From Phycisphaerales bacterium (GTDB taxonomy: Bacteria > Planctomycetota > Phycisphaerae > Phycisphaerales > UBA1924): a DNA stretch of 62,797 nt. Shown piece after piece: positions 36,780 through 46,271 of the stretch. Each line of letters begins with the position of its first letter. Position 1 is the first letter of the stretch. The translations under genes and the position numbers were made by a program. The notes beneath the pieces were generated by a model. The model worked only from the letters and a program-made list of their open reading frames with translations, was not told where the DNA came from and did no database searches. The DNA is taken from the NCBI GenBank assembly GCA_020427635.1, contig JAGQOH010000011.1, positions 1 through 62,797 on the forward strand, written 5' to 3'.

Positions 36780-37422
36780 CTTCATCATCCTCCGACAGAT
36801 CATCTGCAGACTCATCCGCCTCATCGCGCTCGTCCTCAGCATCGTTCGAATCATCCTCGGACATTGTGGCGTCAGAACCGGCTTCACCGGCCGCCGGTTG
36901 CCCACCAGTCAGGAACTGGTCCGTAGTGCGCTCGAACAACGTGACGTCATATTCCTTGCCACGCCACGTAACGCGCGCCCCCCATGGCACGTGGGTCTCA
37001 ATGACCTGCACGCCATCCGCCTCCTCGCCAACATGGACGCGCGACCCGGTGTCGAGCCACACAGAATCACCCATCATTGCGATGATGCTTGGCCCGCCAT
37101 AGCGCGCGGGTGGCGCCTCGGCAGGTTTTGGACGCTCGACAGGCGTCACCTCGACCTTCGGACGCTCGACCACCTTCGGTGCCGGGCGAGGCGGTACGAA
37201 GAACGGCGAACGGTTGTCGATCCGCTGCGCATCGCGCGTCAGGGCTGCATCGAACGTTGCGAATCCATCGCTTGCGACGGTCTCAGCAATTGCTGGCGAT
37301 CCGGCAAGTGCGACTGCCGCGAGGCCTGCAACCTGCATGAGCGAGACAATCGCCATCACAACAACACTCGTGAGGGCGAGCCATCCGAGCGCAGGCAAGT
37401 TCGGAAGTTGCAAGCGGCTCAT
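36766..37422 (-). CDS. gspC: GspC-like inner-membrane protein with acidic tail
   Basis: This 218-residue protein has one N-terminal transmembrane helix (about 13-40), a Pro-rich stretch (VERPKVEVTPVERPKPAEAPP), and a short beta domain (VWLDTGSRVHVGEEADGVQV) that may be the homology region contacting the secretin. There is no PDZ domain. Instead the last 35 residues are almost entirely Asp, Glu and Ser. It sits between gspM and gspD with overlaps on both sides. Position is the strongest argument for the assignment. Confidence 0.65.
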   Translation of the reverse strand: MSRLQLPNLPALGWLALTSVVVMAIVSLMQVAGLAAVALAGSPAIAETVASDGFATFDAALTRDAQRIDNRSPFFVPPRPAPKVVERPKVEVTPVERPKPAEAPPARYGGPSIIAMMGDSVWLDTGSRVHVGEEADGVQVIETHVPWGARVTWRGKEYDVTLFERTTDQFLTGGQPAAGEAGSDATMSEDDSNDAEDERDEADESADDLSEDDEDGDA

Positions 37423-38018
37423 CGCTGACCTCCTCGTGTGCGGATGGCCCACGTTTCCGACTCGATCCGTGCCGCCAACGTGCGATCTTCGCCGCGTCCG
37501 GTTCGCGTGATCCGCACGCCACCGATGCCTTGGATCTCGGGCGCCGCTTCGAGGTCGCGCAGCACGGCCGAGATCGTCGTCGGGTCTGCCTGGAAGCTCA
37601 GCACGTAAACCAGCCGCACGACTTCCTGCTCAGCGCCGAGCGGCGCCTGCAACGTGCTGTCCTGTGCCGACACGGTGCGCGGCTCAATGGAGGTCACAAC
37701 AATGCCGTGCTCTCTTTGTACGCGATCGATTGCCCCCGTAATTGCTTGTCGCTCTGTTTCGAATTCGCCCGGCTTATGTGCGGGCCCATGTGCGCGAGAG
37801 GCAAGCTGCAACTGGTGTGCGCTGTCCTTGCGCTGCGCCATCATGACTGACAGTGCATCGACTTTCGTTTGTGCGACCGCCGCACGTCCCACAAGGGCTG
37901 ACCGCCACGCAAGCGCCGGATCGATCACACCATAGAACAACCCGACAAATACCGCGGCAGCAATGCTCCACTGCACCGCGCGCGGCAATCGAAGAATGTG
38001 GTCGATCCAGACGCTCAT
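37419..38018 (-). CDS. gspM: Type II secretion protein GspM/PilO-like
   Basis: This 199-residue protein has one N-terminal membrane helix (about 16-38) followed by a coiled coil and a ferredoxin-like periplasmic domain (VVRLVYVLSFQADPTTISAVLRDLEAAPEI). This is the layout of GspM and PilO, which stabilise the inner-membrane platform with GspL. The start overlaps the gspL stop (ATGA), and the stop overlaps gspC. Confidence 0.75.
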   Translation of the reverse strand: MSVWIDHILRLPRAVQWSIAAAVFVGLFYGVIDPALAWRSALVGRAAVAQTKVDALSVMMAQRKDSAHQLQLASRAHGPAHKPGEFETERQAITGAIDRVQREHGIVVTSIEPRTVSAQDSTLQAPLGAEQEVVRLVYVLSFQADPTTISAVLRDLEAAPEIQGIGGVRITRTGRGEDRTLAARIESETWAIRTRGGQR

Positions 38019-39850
38019 GAGCTTGGCGCCTCCTTCTTCGCTTCGACCGCGCGAGCACGACACTTCTCCGCCTCGTCCAGCAGGCGCTGCTTCACTTCTT
38101 GCGTCAGGTCAGTGCGCGTTCGGCTGAGGCTTCGCCGCTTGCTGTACTCCGCCATCGCTTCCTGCTGTGACATTGCCGCGATCTGTTCGTCTGTCAATGC
38201 CTCCGGGATGTCTTCCTGGCTGCGTCCACCGGCTCGTTTGTCGCCGCCCTCAAAGTTCGGAGCGGCTTGGGCGGCGTGCGATTCACTCTTGCGCTCCCCA
38301 ACCGTCGACGGCTGGGCTGGCGCATCGCTCGCGGTGGCGCCAGCGTCATCGTCACTGATTCCGTAGATTCGATTGGCCACTGTGTGCGCGCCACTGAAGT
38401 CGGGCAAGTCGCGCGCAATCCCAAATGGCCTGGACACAGCGCCTTCGACTTCAAACTCCACGCGCACGCCCGCGCCAACTGCCTCGTAACGCCGAATGTC
38501 AGCGTTGTTGAACACGCCAGACCCGTTGAGCGCCGCAACGAATCGATTGACCAAGTCCAGTGAATCCGCTGTGCCGCGCACCACAAAACTTTCACCAGCC
38601 TGAAGCTCAATCGAATCTGCGAGCATCAAGCTGCTTGGCGTATCGGCGGGCATCGCCGCCACAAGATCGCCCAACAGCTTCACCATGGGCCAGCGCGACC
38701 GATCCAACTCGCGATACACCGCCAATTGATCCTCAACCGTAACGTCACCTGAGGCCCCAGTCTCGAGCGCTGATTCCAGCGCCGCTGCGCGGCGCTCCAG
38801 TACGACTGCACGAGCCCAGGCGGCGCCGAGCGTGAGCGCCAGTGTCAGCGCAACCGCAATCACGATCGCCGTGAGCGCTCCACGCGTCGTGGCGAGGTTC
38901 GCCAGTGTGCGCTCCAGGCGACTGCGCCTGACCCGCGGCTCTGCAAGGCGCAGCCCAAACAGTCCGCCACCGCCCGATGCATCGTGCAATCCGGCAAGCA
39001 CTGTGGCGGCCGCGAGCCCATAGCGATCACACCAAACCGCCTCACTCTGCGCGCCGGGCATCAGTTGCGAAAGTGCTGCGGCAGACCCACCGCCCAACGC
39101 AAGCCGATGTGAACCTGAAGGCCAGGCATCGAGCGCCTCCTGAGCGCCGACGCGCGCGCATAACTCAGCAAAGGCCCCGCGCGCACGCGTTGCAAAAGTC
39201 GTCGCATCCGCTCCAGGCTCCGGAATGCCGCGCAGTGCGGTCCGCGACCCGTTGAGCCCAACGATTCCAATCGAGCCCGCCTGCGCACATGCATAGGCTG
39301 CCACGCCCGGCACATTTGCATCGCGCTTGGCAAGCGCTGCGAGCACCATGAGGGGGACAAGCTCGCTTGTCCAGCGCTCCCGATCCGCATCAATCGCGAC
39401 GTGTTCAACCTCAGCACGCTCAGGCCAACCGATAATGAGTGGCGCATGCAAATGTGCACCGGGGGCACCCAACACGCCCGCGCCGCGCCGATGCGCGGGC
39501 ACATTCGCCGGCAACTCCGTCTCTGCAAGGAGCGCAAGTACCTCCGCCAAAGCTCGGTCATCCTGCATCTGTGCGTCGGGAGGCAACTCCGGCGTGCGCA
39601 CGATCACGTCGCTTGCGGGCGCCAGCCGAATCAGTACATCGACTCCATGCCGATCCAATAGCTCGCGCACACCCGACGCATCACTCGCTCGAAGCGACTC
39701 GGCCGCCAGCAGGCGCGTGGCACCGTTGCCCTCACCAATGACAATGCGCCAGGCATCGCCTTGGGCATGCAGCGCGGCCACGCGTCGAGGCGGGCGAGCT
39801 CGCTTGCCACTGCGCGTCGAGACTCGAGTTGGTGCCTGCGTGCTCGTCAT
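38015..39850 (-). CDS. gspL: GspL/PilM-PilN-like fusion protein
   Basis: This 611-residue protein has a degenerate actin-like cytoplasmic domain in the first 300 residues, one membrane helix near 320-345 (GALTAIVIAVALTLALTLGAAW) and a periplasmic PilN-like domain (SFVVRGTADSLDLVNRFVAAL). A charged coiled-coil C-terminal tail of about 100 residues (DLTQEVKQRLLDEAEKCRARAVEAKK) is longer than in usual GspL. It would recruit GspE to the platform. Overlaps with gspK and gspM confirm its place. Confidence 0.75.
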   Translation of the reverse strand: MTSTQAPTRVSTRSGKRARPPRRVAALHAQGDAWRIVIGEGNGATRLLAAESLRASDASGVRELLDRHGVDVLIRLAPASDVIVRTPELPPDAQMQDDRALAEVLALLAETELPANVPAHRRGAGVLGAPGAHLHAPLIIGWPERAEVEHVAIDADRERWTSELVPLMVLAALAKRDANVPGVAAYACAQAGSIGIVGLNGSRTALRGIPEPGADATTFATRARGAFAELCARVGAQEALDAWPSGSHRLALGGGSAAALSQLMPGAQSEAVWCDRYGLAAATVLAGLHDASGGGGLFGLRLAEPRVRRSRLERTLANLATTRGALTAIVIAVALTLALTLGAAWARAVVLERRAAALESALETGASGDVTVEDQLAVYRELDRSRWPMVKLLGDLVAAMPADTPSSLMLADSIELQAGESFVVRGTADSLDLVNRFVAALNGSGVFNNADIRRYEAVGAGVRVEFEVEGAVSRPFGIARDLPDFSGAHTVANRIYGISDDDAGATASDAPAQPSTVGERKSESHAAQAAPNFEGGDKRAGGRSQEDIPEALTDEQIAAMSQQEAMAEYSKRRSLSRTRTDLTQEVKQRLLDEAEKCRARAVEAKKEAPSS

Positions 39851-41190
39851 CGAACCGTCATCTCCGTGATCACGACAGGAAGTGCGGTGCGCTCAATCGT
39901 GGCGCGTAGCTCGACTTCCAGCCCACTGCCCAAGTCACGCCCACGCGACACCACGACATATGCGTTGCTCTGCACATCGATATACCGAGCCAGCTGCGCC
40001 AACTGCTGCGGCCCCAAGTATTCCTGCAAATCCGTGAGCTTGACAAATCCCTGCGCCCGCGCGTTGCGCGCCGCCATCAACCGATCAATGAGCGAGGGAT
40101 TGTCGCGGAATGGCTCGACATAGTCCAGCACCTCTTCACGGACCATGTTGATATTGATCCGCCCGGGAATAGGGCCGTCCTCGGGGTCATACAGCGTGGC
40201 GGAGTCGATCAACTGCTGGATCTGGTCGCGGGTCAGCGCCGCCATGGCCGCCGTCTCCGATGTATTGAACTGCCCCGTTGCCAGCGCAAGCGTGGGCAAG
40301 GGCGTTCCAATGAAATCTGTCAACGCGATGCCCGCACGTGCGCTGTACGCCAAGATCGCATCTACCTGCAGCGGCGAGAGGTCATCCACGATCGCCGCCA
40401 GTTCTTGCTTGCTTGTTTCTGGAAGATACAGACGCTCCTGCCCATCCACTGCAAGCCCCTCGTCGATCGAATCGGCGGTGATGATGGCTGACCACCCACC
40501 ATCCAGGTCGCCATCGGCGTTGTCGGGCGGCCAGCTCGCCTCACCATCGTCTTCATTCGGATCGAGCCGGCCGTTCAGATTCCAGTCTTCGCCGCGCACC
40601 AGCTCCGGGTCAACACCCATCACAAGCTCAAGCTCATGCAACGACTTGATGAACCCATTGCGCGGCAGCCGACTCGACTCCTGCTGCACGTAGGCGCCGC
40701 GCTCGGCACCCAGCTCCGTCACGAGCTCATCTGGATCGCGCCAGTCGACAATGGCGGCTGCGACATCTTCAGTCATGCCCTCGAGCTGCAGCATGTCGTC
40801 GACGCTCATCCGATTGATGTTCACTCGCGCGTGCGGATCATCCGGCGCGTCGACGATCCGCCCACCATCGCTTGACTGAATCGTCCAACGTGCGCCTTCG
40901 ATCGTGCCCGAAGCAACCTCGCTCAGTTGGTCGATCGTGTCGAATCCCGTCACCGGTTCGCCGCGCTCAATCTCATGCTCGAAGCGCGCGATCGTGGCCT
41001 CGAGTCCCGCGCGCGCCGCCCACTTGGCGCGCACCCGAGCCACTGCTTCGCGCCCCGCCGCCGCCTGGCGATAGGCGCTCGACTGCAGCGCCATGAGCAC
41101 CGCCGCAGCAATCGCCACCGCCAACAAGACCACCACGATGGCAAAACCACGTCGACCGTGCGCTTGTGTTGTGCAGATGACGTGCTTCAT
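39847..41190 (-). CDS. gspK: Type II secretion minor pseudopilin GspK
   Basis: This 447-residue protein is the largest minor pseudopilin, at the pilus tip. The prepilin-type N-terminus is RRGFAIVVVLLAVAIAAAVL, cleaved after the Gly. The characteristic helix-hairpin-helix module appears twice (NRMSVDDMLQLEGMTEDVAA; a second around VDAILAYSARAG). As usual for GspK, Glu at +5 of the mature protein is replaced (Val here). Acidic loops such as DPNEDDGEASWPPDNADGD are longer than in the model proteins. It overlaps both neighbours by four bases. Confidence 0.85.
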   Translation of the reverse strand: MKHVICTTQAHGRRGFAIVVVLLAVAIAAAVLMALQSSAYRQAAAGREAVARVRAKWAARAGLEATIARFEHEIERGEPVTGFDTIDQLSEVASGTIEGARWTIQSSDGGRIVDAPDDPHARVNINRMSVDDMLQLEGMTEDVAAAIVDWRDPDELVTELGAERGAYVQQESSRLPRNGFIKSLHELELVMGVDPELVRGEDWNLNGRLDPNEDDGEASWPPDNADGDLDGGWSAIITADSIDEGLAVDGQERLYLPETSKQELAAIVDDLSPLQVDAILAYSARAGIALTDFIGTPLPTLALATGQFNTSETAAMAALTRDQIQQLIDSATLYDPEDGPIPGRININMVREEVLDYVEPFRDNPSLIDRLMAARNARAQGFVKLTDLQEYLGPQQLAQLARYIDVQSNAYVVVSRGRDLGSGLEVELRATIERTALPVVITEMTVR

Positions 41191-41975
41191 TGCCCCTGCT
41201 GCGCTTGCTCCTCTTCGTAGGCCGCCTGTCGCTCAGCGGGAGACATCGTGGTGTACGGCACCGGCACGCGGTCAACCGCAATCGTTCGCCGTGCAACAGC
41301 CTCCCGCGTCCGATCGCGCGGATCACGCGCTGGCGTCTCCGCCTCGATCACAAGACGCACTGCGTGCGGCATCCCGTCTTCATCAGAGTCCCACGTACTG
41401 CGCCAAGTTGATCCATCAAACGCTTCGATGCTGAGCGATCGCAGCCCCTGTCCTATTGGTGCCGCAACACCACCAGCATCTCCAAACTCATCGAAGGCGG
41501 GGTCGAGCCGACGCCACAATGTGAAGCCGGTCTGCGCATCCGGCGCGACACGCCGTGCGCTGAGCCCGCCCCGCCCCTGTGCAGCGCCGGCGAGCCGGTA
41601 TTGCACCTCATACACATCGCCCTCAGGTTCGCCCAAGACGCCGCCCGACCCAACTGTGCGCGCCGGCGTGGCACTGCGCGTCAAGAGCAATAGTTCGTCT
41701 GTGGCGGCGCCTCCCGTCTCGCCATCCTTGATCCTTACGCGTGCGTCATACAGATCGCCATCGCGCGTCACCGAGGCCAGGTCCCTGGCCATCCGCGCCG
41801 CGGCCGTCTCCGCCAGACTTCGCGAAGCTTCCCGCGCTGCCGATGCCCGAGCGGCGCGCAACGTCTGCGACACGGACAAGCTCGTTGCCGCCGTCATCGC
41901 TGCAATAACCAGTGACGCGACGATCAACTCGATCAGCGTCATGCCGCGCCGGGATGGATGTGCCCTTGCCCGCAT
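41187..41975 (-). CDS. gspJ: Type II secretion minor pseudopilin GspJ
   Basis: This 262-residue prepilin-like protein has RRGMTLIELIVASLVIAAMT, with cleavage expected after Gly and Glu at +5. The large C-terminal domain (VYEVQYRLAG; LRSLSIEAFDGSTWRSTWD) has the GspJ pattern. ATG 41975 overlaps the gspI stop by one base (TGATG); a GTG one codon upstream is possible. Confidence 0.85.
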   Translation of the reverse strand: MRARAHPSRRGMTLIELIVASLVIAAMTAATSLSVSQTLRAARASAAREASRSLAETAAARMARDLASVTRDGDLYDARVRIKDGETGGAATDELLLLTRSATPARTVGSGGVLGEPEGDVYEVQYRLAGAAQGRGGLSARRVAPDAQTGFTLWRRLDPAFDEFGDAGGVAAPIGQGLRSLSIEAFDGSTWRSTWDSDEDGMPHAVRLVIEAETPARDPRDRTREAVARRTIAVDRVPVPYTTMSPAERQAAYEEEQAQQGQ

Positions 41976-42400
41976 CACGCATCACGCCCCATGGGTTCTT
42001 CCGGCTTGCGGTCAGGATCCGGTTCGTCGCCAAGCCTGGGCGCCACAAGCGTCTGAATCGCCAGCGAGCGCTCGCGCCCCGCGTGCGGCCAACGGATGGT
42101 GACGCGCACCGCATACGGATCGCCCGCCGCCCCACCATCGATCTCGATTTCGTATCGATATCCTCCGAATGGCGCCGGACACGCTCCTCGCTCGTCGAAT
42201 GTGCGCCCGTAGCGCTCGCAGCCAACCGCCAGCACCTGCTCGAGTTGCTCATCGGCCAACATCGAAGCGATCTGCATTTGTTCGCCCCGTGTCTGCGCCG
42301 ACACCGCTGAAGCGCTCATGCCCAGGATCGCGGCGAGCGCCATCCCGAGGATGACTGCCGCGACAATCGCATCGACAAGAGCAAAGGCCCGCCTCACCAT
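41975..42400 (-). CDS. gspI: Type II secretion minor pseudopilin GspI, atypical cleavage site
   Basis: This 141-residue protein is GspI by size and by its position between gspH and gspJ. The signal is RRAFALVDAIVAAVILGMAL, with Ala instead of Gly at -1 and Asp instead of Glu at +5. Both changes are tolerated in some pseudopilins but are uncommon. The mature part has the GspI-like short beta domain (YRYEIEID; AVRVTIRWPHAGRERSLAIQ). It overlaps gspH by seven bases. Confidence 0.78.
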   Translation of the reverse strand: MVRRAFALVDAIVAAVILGMALAAILGMSASAVSAQTRGEQMQIASMLADEQLEQVLAVGCERYGRTFDERGACPAPFGGYRYEIEIDGGAAGDPYAVRVTIRWPHAGRERSLAIQTLVAPRLGDEPDPDRKPEEPMGRDA

Positions 42401-43005
42401 GGCGAATCCTCCTGCCCGACTTGATCAAGATCGATGGGCTGCGGCGCCTCGACATCATCACTCGATCGCAATCCAACCACACGCGCCGTCGACGCATAGC
42501 TTGGCAACTCTATGAGCCACGCGCGCCCGCGCTCATCGAATCGCTGGGCCGTTGCGTTGTATCGACGCAGCATCATCGCCAGCGTTGGACGCAACGTTCC
42601 AGGTGTGATTTCGATGCGGAAATCCCCTGGGCGCGCGTCGCGCCCATCAACGCTCATACCTGCGATTCGCATCGTTTCCAAACGAATCGCCGGGAGGAAC
42701 GGATCGCTCCCCCACTGTGGCTTGGGGTCTCGCTCCGTGCCGAGCGCGCGCGGCGGCCGCAACACCTCAAGCCGCAACTCGCCCGCCTCATGCCCATACA
42801 CGAGCGCGACTGGCTCTCGCCCCATGACACTTCGCTGCGCTGCGGATGTCATCAGTGCCGCGGCAGCGCGGACCGTGGTCTCAGCACGGCGCTCCTCTGT
42901 CGAAAGCAACCGCGGTGCCGCCAAGCCGGCGAGCACCCCAATGATGATGAGCGTCACGAGCAACTCGATCAGCGTGAACCCAGGATGTGCGCGTGCGGCG
43001 TGCAT
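42394..43005 (-). CDS. gspH: Type II secretion minor pseudopilin GspH
   Basis: This 203-residue protein has a classical prepilin N-terminus HPGFTLIELLVTLIIIGVLA, with Gly at -1 and Glu at +5. The C-terminal domain (REPVALVYGHEAGELRLEVL; GDFRIEITPG) fits the GspH fold. ATG 43005 shares one base with the gspG stop. Confidence 0.85.
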   Translation of the reverse strand: MHAARAHPGFTLIELLVTLIIIGVLAGLAAPRLLSTEERRAETTVRAAAALMTSAAQRSVMGREPVALVYGHEAGELRLEVLRPPRALGTERDPKPQWGSDPFLPAIRLETMRIAGMSVDGRDARPGDFRIEITPGTLRPTLAMMLRRYNATAQRFDERGRAWLIELPSYASTARVVGLRSSDDVEAPQPIDLDQVGQEDSPW

Positions 43006-43439
43006 CAGGGCTTGACGACGTCCTCATTCTCACCCTCGCCGCCCGGCTTGCCATCGGCCCCGTAGCTGACGATGTCAAAGTCATGCTTGTTCTTGTTGCC
43101 CGGATAGACCAGAACAAACTTGGCGCCCCAAGGGTCCAGCAGGTCATCCGCATTGCGCACATAGGGTTCATACTCGCTTGCCGGCACGAAGCTTGGGCGT
43201 TCAAGCAGCACATCAATCGAAATGCTCTCGCCCTGCATCTGCGCTCCGTGATCGGCCAGGAACAGCTCGACTGATTGCGCCAGCGTCGCCGCCTTGCTGA
43301 GTGCCACGCTGTGCCGACTCTCACCAATGCGCGAGATCAATCGTGGTGCGATGAGCGTCGCAAGGACACCCAGGATCACGATCACCACGATCGCCTCAAT
43401 CAGCGTGAAGCCTTTCCGTCTTCGATTGCCCTTCTTCAT
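43005..43439 (-). CDS. gspG: Type II secretion major pseudopilin GspG
   Basis: This 144-residue protein is the main subunit of the pseudopilus. KGFTLIEAIVVIVILGVLAT is the prepilin signal with Gly and Glu in the canonical places. LIAPRLISRI and the C-terminal DPWGAKFVLVYPGN followed by FDIVSYGADGKPGGEGENED form the calcium-binding loop region of GspG. AAGGAGG lies five bases before the ATG, the strongest site in the operon, in keeping with its being the most abundant subunit. Confidence 0.93.
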   Translation of the reverse strand: MKKGNRRRKGFTLIEAIVVIVILGVLATLIAPRLISRIGESRHSVALSKAATLAQSVELFLADHGAQMQGESISIDVLLERPSFVPASEYEPYVRNADDLLDPWGAKFVLVYPGNKNKHDFDIVSYGADGKPGGEGENEDVVKP

Positions 43440-43448
43440 TGAGCCTCC

Positions 43449-44669
43449 TTACGTCCCCAAGCTCTGTTGCAATTCAATTAGCGGCAGAATCACCGCCGCA
43501 ATAATCAGTACCACGATCGGCGCCATCGCCATGATCAGTAGCGGCGGGAGCACCTGGTTGAACAGCTTGATTGTTTGTTCGGTCTTATCTTCGAATGCCG
43601 CAGCAGCGTCCATCAACATCTCGTCCAGCTTTCCCGATCGTTCTCCCATCGCCACGATCTGCACGAACATTGGCGGGAACATCCCCGAATCTTCCAGCGG
43701 ATCCGCAAGGGTCTTGCCATGCGAAACCGCATCGCATGTGTCATCGATCACTTGCTCGAGCGCCGCGTTACCCAGCGTGCCGCGCGTCACGCGCAGTGCT
43801 GTCAAGACAGGCAAGCCGGCGCCTGCAAGTGTTCCAAACGTGCGCGTAAACCGCGCCACCGCCACATCGCGCAGCACATTGCCAAGCACGGGCGTCTTGA
43901 TGAGCGCCCGATCAATAGCCAATCGCGGCCCGGGTGTACGCCGCATGCGCGCCCACAGGAACATGCCGCCCGCAATGGCCAGCAGCACGAGCCACCACCA
44001 GCCGCGCGTGAAGTCCGCGACGCCCAGGACAATTCGCGTTGGCAAGGGCAACGTCGCCTCCGTCACCACGCCCGCAACCGCGCTCAATACCTGCGGCACG
44101 ATCACTGTCACGACGATCACGACTGCGATCACCACGACCGCCGCAAGCATTGCCGGATATACCAGCGCGCTCGCCATCGACCGCCGTAGTTTGACGTCGC
44201 GCTCCAGCAGCACGGCGGCCTGCGTAAGCACTTCGCCCAACCGGCCTGCGATCTCGCCCGCATGCACGAGGTTGATCAGCAGTTCACTGAACGGCCTGCC
44301 GATGCCGCGCATCGCCTCGGCCATGCTCTTGCCGCGCTCAACATCCGTGATGATCCGCTCGAGCATCACCTTCTGCGCCGGCTTGCGTCCTTGACGCGCG
44401 ACAGTGCGCAGCGCCGCGACGATCGGCAGCCCCGCATTGACCCCCGTTGCAAGTTCACGCACGAGCGCCGCGAGTTCTGTCTTACTCATGCTCGCGCGCC
44501 GGAAGTGGGCCGCCGCGCTCGCGGCGCTCCCGGCGCGCACCGCTTCAACCTTGCGCGGCAGGAGGCCTTGCGCCGTCAGCTGGCGCACCGCAGCCGCACG
44601 ATCGGTAGCTTCGATCACGCCTGTACCGCCGTCGCCACCCGACACCGCTTCATACTTAAACGTGGGCAT
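43449..44669 (-). CDS. gspF: Type II secretion inner-membrane platform protein GspF
   Basis: This is a 406-residue protein with three hydrophobic segments and two homologous cytoplasmic domains. The family signatures include LVRELATGVNAGLPIVAALR, LVHAGEIAGRLGEVL, FTRTFGTLAGAGLPVLTAL and VAMGERSGKLDEML. The length is standard. It begins 12 bases after gspE and ends nine bases before gspG. Confidence 0.95.
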   Translation of the reverse strand: MPTFKYEAVSGGDGGTGVIEATDRAAAVRQLTAQGLLPRKVEAVRAGSAASAAAHFRRASMSKTELAALVRELATGVNAGLPIVAALRTVARQGRKPAQKVMLERIITDVERGKSMAEAMRGIGRPFSELLINLVHAGEIAGRLGEVLTQAAVLLERDVKLRRSMASALVYPAMLAAVVVIAVVIVVTVIVPQVLSAVAGVVTEATLPLPTRIVLGVADFTRGWWWLVLLAIAGGMFLWARMRRTPGPRLAIDRALIKTPVLGNVLRDVAVARFTRTFGTLAGAGLPVLTALRVTRGTLGNAALEQVIDDTCDAVSHGKTLADPLEDSGMFPPMFVQIVAMGERSGKLDEMLMDAAAAFEDKTEQTIKLFNQVLPPLLIMAMAPIVVLIIAAVILPLIELQQSLGT

Positions 44670-44681
44670 GCGTGTTGGTCC

Positions 44682-46271
44682 TTATGCATCCCCACGTTCA
44701 GAGTCTTGGGTCGCGCGCAGCACCTGCTCGATCGTCGTCAAGCCTTGTGCTGCTTTGATCATGCCATCATGCCGCATTGTCACGTGATCCTTCGATGCCA
44801 GCGGCAGGAGTTCTTGCGCGCCGAGCCGCTGCCCGATAGCGCCGCGCATCTTCGCCGTGATCTCGAGCAGCTCGAAGAACCCGAGTCGCCCCTCAAACCC
44901 AGTGTCTCCCGGCTTGTCCGAAGGCTGCGCATCGAAGCAGCGGTGTCCGCCTTTGCCATCCTCAAACAGTGCGAGTTCCTTGTCTGTCATGCGCAAACGA
45001 ACCGCTTCATCGATCGGCTTCTCAATGCGCGCATCCGAACGAATGCGCCGGCCCAAACGCTGCGCCGCCACACCTTCGAGCACACTCGCGAGCAGGAACG
45101 GCTCAATATCCATGTCAAGCAATCGCCCGATTGCGCTCACCGCGTCGTTCGTATGCAACGTCGAGAAGATCAAGTGCCCCGTGAGCGCCGAACGCACCGC
45201 AATGTCCGCGGTCTCTGCGTCGCGAATCTCGCCCACCATGATGATGTCGGGGTCCTGGCGGAGGATCGATCGCAGCCCGGATGCGAAGCTCAACCCGCGC
45301 TTTGGATTGACCGGGATCTGGTTGATTCCGTCCAACTCGTATTCAACTGGATCTTCAATCGTGATAATCTTCTTCGTTGGATCGAACACCTTCGTGAGCG
45401 CCGCATACAGCGTCGTCGTCTTGCCCGACCCCGTTGGGCCGGTTACCAGCACCATCCCGTGCGGAAGCCGGATCAGCCGATCCACCGTCTGGCGATCGCG
45501 CTCACGCATCCCAAGCGTCTCAAGATCGAGGTTGACCGCTTCCTTGTCGAGAATACGCATTACCACCGATTCGCCATAGATCGTCGGCACGGTCGACACG
45601 CGAATATCCACCTTGCGCCCCTCGAAGCGCAAAGTGATATGCCCGTCCTGCGGGACATATCGCTCAGCGATATTCATCCCCGCCATGATCTTCACGCGGC
45701 TTGTAATCGCCGGCTGCAAGTGTTTGGGCGGTGATTGCTGTCGCACCAACTCACCATCGATGCGATATTTCACTGCGAGGTCGCGCTCGAAGGGCTCAAT
45801 ATGAATGTCGCTCGTGCGCCGACGAATCGCCTCGACGATGATCAGGTTCACCAGGTTGATCAGCGTGGGCTGCTCGGCCATCCGGTGCAGCGCCTCGGCG
45901 TCGATCGCTTCCAGGTTTGCCAACGACTCCTCATCGCCCTCGGCACCGCCCAAGCGCGCCGCCATCGCCGCCGCCGTCGTGCCATACGAACGGTCCAGCA
46001 GCTCGCGCATGACATGCTCAGTCACCGCGACACGCGTCACCGGCATGCCCGTGGTCACGGAGACTTCGTCCGCCGCTTCGAAGTCGCCCGTGTCAACCAT
46101 CGCGAGATGCAGCCGACCCAGCTCCTCGCGGATCGGCACGCAGCGCAGGCGAGTCGCCTGCTCGCCGGTAATGAGCGCAATGACCGTCGGCTCACAGGCC
46201 GGCGCTTGCGCCAACGGCCCGACCTGCCCATTGCCCGCCGCCCGATCTGACCCCGAACCATCCCCGTTCAT
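44682..46271 (-). CDS. gspE: Type II secretion ATPase GspE
   Basis: This 529-residue hexameric ATPase powers pseudopilus assembly. The N-terminal domain (25-115) is of the MshEN type. The catalytic core contains SDIHIEPFE, Walker A GPTGSGKTT around 278-286, the Asp box ITIEDPVEYEL, Walker B DPDIIMVGEIRD and the His box ALTGHLIFSTLHTND. The region after 410 normally carries a four-cysteine zinc site; here only C445 remains in it. The ATG at 46271 is the likely start, but the frame is open to 46409. It is the first gene of the operon. The gap from 46272 to 46471 has nothing recognisable beyond its promoter space. Confidence 0.94.
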   Translation of the reverse strand: MNGDGSGSDRAAGNGQVGPLAQAPACEPTVIALITGEQATRLRCVPIREELGRLHLAMVDTGDFEAADEVSVTTGMPVTRVAVTEHVMRELLDRSYGTTAAAMAARLGGAEGDEESLANLEAIDAEALHRMAEQPTLINLVNLIIVEAIRRRTSDIHIEPFERDLAVKYRIDGELVRQQSPPKHLQPAITSRVKIMAGMNIAERYVPQDGHITLRFEGRKVDIRVSTVPTIYGESVVMRILDKEAVNLDLETLGMRERDRQTVDRLIRLPHGMVLVTGPTGSGKTTTLYAALTKVFDPTKKIITIEDPVEYELDGINQIPVNPKRGLSFASGLRSILRQDPDIIMVGEIRDAETADIAVRSALTGHLIFSTLHTNDAVSAIGRLLDMDIEPFLLASVLEGVAAQRLGRRIRSDARIEKPIDEAVRLRMTDKELALFEDGKGGHRCFDAQPSDKPGDTGFEGRLGFFELLEITAKMRGAIGQRLGAQELLPLASKDHVTMRHDGMIKAAQGLTTIEQVLRATQDSERGDA

